Source: Ricinus communis
Lineage: Eukaryota; Streptophyta; Magnoliopsida; Malpighiales; Euphorbiaceae
Length of the DNA: 64,000 nt
Direction: 5' to 3'
Assembly (NCBI RefSeq): GCF_019578655.1
Contig: NC_063265.1
Coordinates: forward strand, 18,772,285 to 18,836,284
Positions within the stretch are counted from its first letter, which is position 1. Each line of letters begins with the position of its first letter. Made by a program: the position numbers and the translations under genes. The notes beneath the pieces are model-generated. The model worked only from the letters and a program-made list of their open reading frames with translations. It was not told the DNA's origin and ran no database searches. Of the stretch, positions 61,561-64,000 are shown piece by piece.

Positions 61561-64000
61561 AGCAGTTCTAAAATAGTTCGACCAGAGAAAAGAAAAATAT
61601 TTGACCGATGGCTAATAGGTGTGGAATTTTAACTAATTAAAGTACTTTTAAATAAATCGATAATACAAAAACCTTTGTAGTTTTTCTGCACATCTCTTCT
61701 GTAAAAAATTTAACATTTTCTTTTTAAATCAACCTTTCCTTTTAGGATTTTTTTTTTTTTTTTTTGGTTAGAGAGGTGGGAAGTACCCAAAAAGAAAAAA
61801 AAGAAAAAAGAAAAAACTAGGCCAACACAAGCCTTGACAAAGAAACACCTAAGACATCTTCTTAATTACCTTCACGATACACACGTAAAACTTGAACTCC
61901 TGAAAAAGATTTTATTAATGAACGACACTATATTAATAATTAGAAATGAAATGCACATTTTATAATAAAAAATCCATTTCATATGTATAATTTTCAGAAA
62001 ATTTATTTAATTATTTTAAAATAATTTTAAGATATGATTTGTGGATGCGCACACACAAACTAACAACATAGGATGTAATTATTGGAATAAAATCTGGTTT
62101 TTATTTGATTGTTACATACTAAATATAAATTTTATGTGATGTTGACATTCGAATAACTTAGTCCAAATCAAAAAGAGAATCATTTGATCAATATTTAGAA
62201 TTACTTGATTAGGGTTTAAACATCCTTCTTTTTTCTTTTTTGTTGTTGTTGTTCACACATTCTTTCTTTTAGTAAGTGAACTACTGGGCTTAATTGCCTA
62301 TTCTGCATTTGGAGAGCACTCTTGGGCCGAATTCTTTATTAAATTACTATATTTTTACCTCAGAAAATATCTACAAAAATATATCTTATGCATGTCGAAT
62401 TTGTAAGAATATGTTTATATCAAAAACCATAAAAATCAACTAAATATCAATTAAACATAACAAAATTATCCGGCTTAAGAAATAAAAATAATAAATAAAT
62501 AAATTAAAATCTAAATAAATATAAATTAAATATTCAATTTTTTTCTCATTTTTATTATAGATTCACAATAAAGAACTGTGTTTAGCGATGGAAAGAAATT
62601 AAAATAGAGATAAAAAGAAAAAAATTAGCTTAAGGAAAGAAATTGAAGATGAATTTTTATAGATTGGAAAATAAACTAAATATAAACTATATTCATCTTA
62701 ATATTAACTAAACATAACCAAATATTAATAAAAGAAATTACTCAAAGTAACTATGTAATATTTAAATTTTTTTTGACTTGCTATATTTATAGGACTTAAT
62801 TTTTAAAATAAGTACACAGTAAATTCGAGGTGGAATAATTTAGCAATGACATTATTTTCAATTGCGTAAACTTTTCATATATAATGATAAAATAGTAAAA
62901 AAAGTTATTAATCTTGTGAGTTTATTGAATAAAGTCTATGAAACTCAAGTTTGGCTTGTTAAACTTTATATTTACTTTTCTTATGAATTTAATTTATTAT
63001 ATTATTTTCATGTTTGTTTGCCTAATTAATTAATAAATCTTTAGTAGAGTGTATTTAATTAATTAAATTATTTTAAGAATTCGAGTATCATTAATTAAGA
63101 GTTTTAACTTTTTCATTTAAATTGCGACTATACGCAATAACAGTTTTGCCTCTTAATTTATAATTTATATATTATATTAAGAATTTAGGTTACTATATCT
63201 TTTTAAGGGGCTTACAAGTAATTTTCAAAATATTCAATAAGGTCCCTCACACTCTCTCCTCGACATCAATTGCTCCCTCTCTCTTTTCCTTCATTTTCTC
63301 ATCTTCCGTTTGACGCCAGACCCTTGCCAGGTGACCTTCTCAACATTGCCAGCCTCCCCCACCTCTGGTCTCACTAGAATCGACTAGCAAACGGTGGAAT
63401 AAGGAGTAGAAGAGTTTGTCGCCACTGACTTTAATATTTCAGGTAGTTCCCAACATTCTTTCACCGATCTACCACCAAAAATGAGTTGCTCGACCCCAAA
63501 AATCCCCAACCTGAGTGCTATATACAGGAACTAACAAGTAAAGAAGATTGAGATTTGGGTCTTACTCAAAACCCATAAAGAAAAAGAAGAGAAAATGTAA
63601 TAAAATAAAAATACTAAAATATCTCTATAATTATTTTGGTATTCTCTTTCCCACACTCTTTTTCTTTCTTTCGGGTGGCTGCACACTTAAATCTTGGTCA
63701 CAACTTAACTTAGGAATTTTGTACCATGATTGCACTTTAATTTTCAAACTGTGGTATTATGTATAACTTTGGCCCCCTATACTTTTTTTTAGAAAACTAG
63801 TACTAGTTTTAGACAAAATATATTTTAGATCGGAGTTGTAAGGGAGTTCTACTAGTTATTCCATGTTTGAAAAAAAAAAAAAAAACAACCAAAGTGATGT
63901 TGAATTCCATGTGCGAAACATTTGAATTGAATTATGTTACTCAAATTCTTTCATCTAGTCCTTCATTTTATGACAATGACCAATATTTAGTCAATTCAAT
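61561..64000. other. AT-rich intergenic DNA with one GC-richer patch
   Basis: No supported gene. The patch 63240-63540 is more GC-rich and CT-rich (CTCCCTCTCTCTTTTCC, GACGCCAGACCC), which might be retroelement LTR or a leader, but nothing can be assigned. The window ends without entering a recognisable gene. Confidence 0.4.

Overview
This is nuclear DNA from a eudicot plant. The evidence is a nine-exon gene with plant GT-AG introns, an intronless MCTP-type gene, a plant GH1/AT-hook chromatin gene, Ty1/copia elements primed by initiator-Met tRNA, and long AT-rich intergenic DNA. A species in the Malpighiales would fit, but the sequence alone does not settle this.

Only three cellular genes can be supported. 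(1) A TBCC-domain protein of the TBCCD1 type runs on the minus strand from 11707 to 1889. Its nine exons join in frame to 572 residues. (2) An MCTP/FTIP protein lies on the plus strand at 34005-36329 (774 residues, uninterrupted CDS). It has three visible C2 domains and a C-terminal membrane-anchored PRT_C region. (3) A HON4/GH1-HMGA-like protein lies on the plus strand at 56267-58877 (four exons, 471 residues), with a linker-histone globular domain followed by repeated AT-hooks. Genes 1 and 2 match the products of neighbouring Arabidopsis loci (At3g57890 and At3g57880, from memory). The pair therefore looks like an old microsyntenic block, here pushed about 22 kb apart by transposable elements.

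Layout: 1-1620 holds repeat DNA plus a decayed copia RT fragment. 1889-11707 is the TBCCD1-like gene, with a LINE remnant in intron 2. 13454-16352 is a 2.9-kb solo LTR with a perfect 5-bp target duplication. 18.8-21.1 kb is a dispersed repeat that shares its end with the block at 290-640. 24003-29342 is a decayed minus-strand copia element with very short LTRs. 32.5-36.6 kb is the MCTP gene with its leader. 37-45 kb is AT-rich DNA with two CT microsatellites. 45408-46803 is a tandem pair of Helitron-like copies. 48765-53741 is a second, decayed minus-strand copia element with 269-bp LTRs. 54411-54837 is a candidate MITE. 56.2-59.3 kb is the HON4-like gene. 60331-61035 is a Mutator-like MITE with long TIRs and a 10-bp target duplication. 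The rest is AT-rich and carries nothing I can name.

The three genes do not form a pathway. They act in cytoskeleton/organelle organisation, ER-plasma membrane (plasmodesmal) traffic and chromatin. No novel multi-gene system is evident. The notable content is a set of well-delimited transposon structures.
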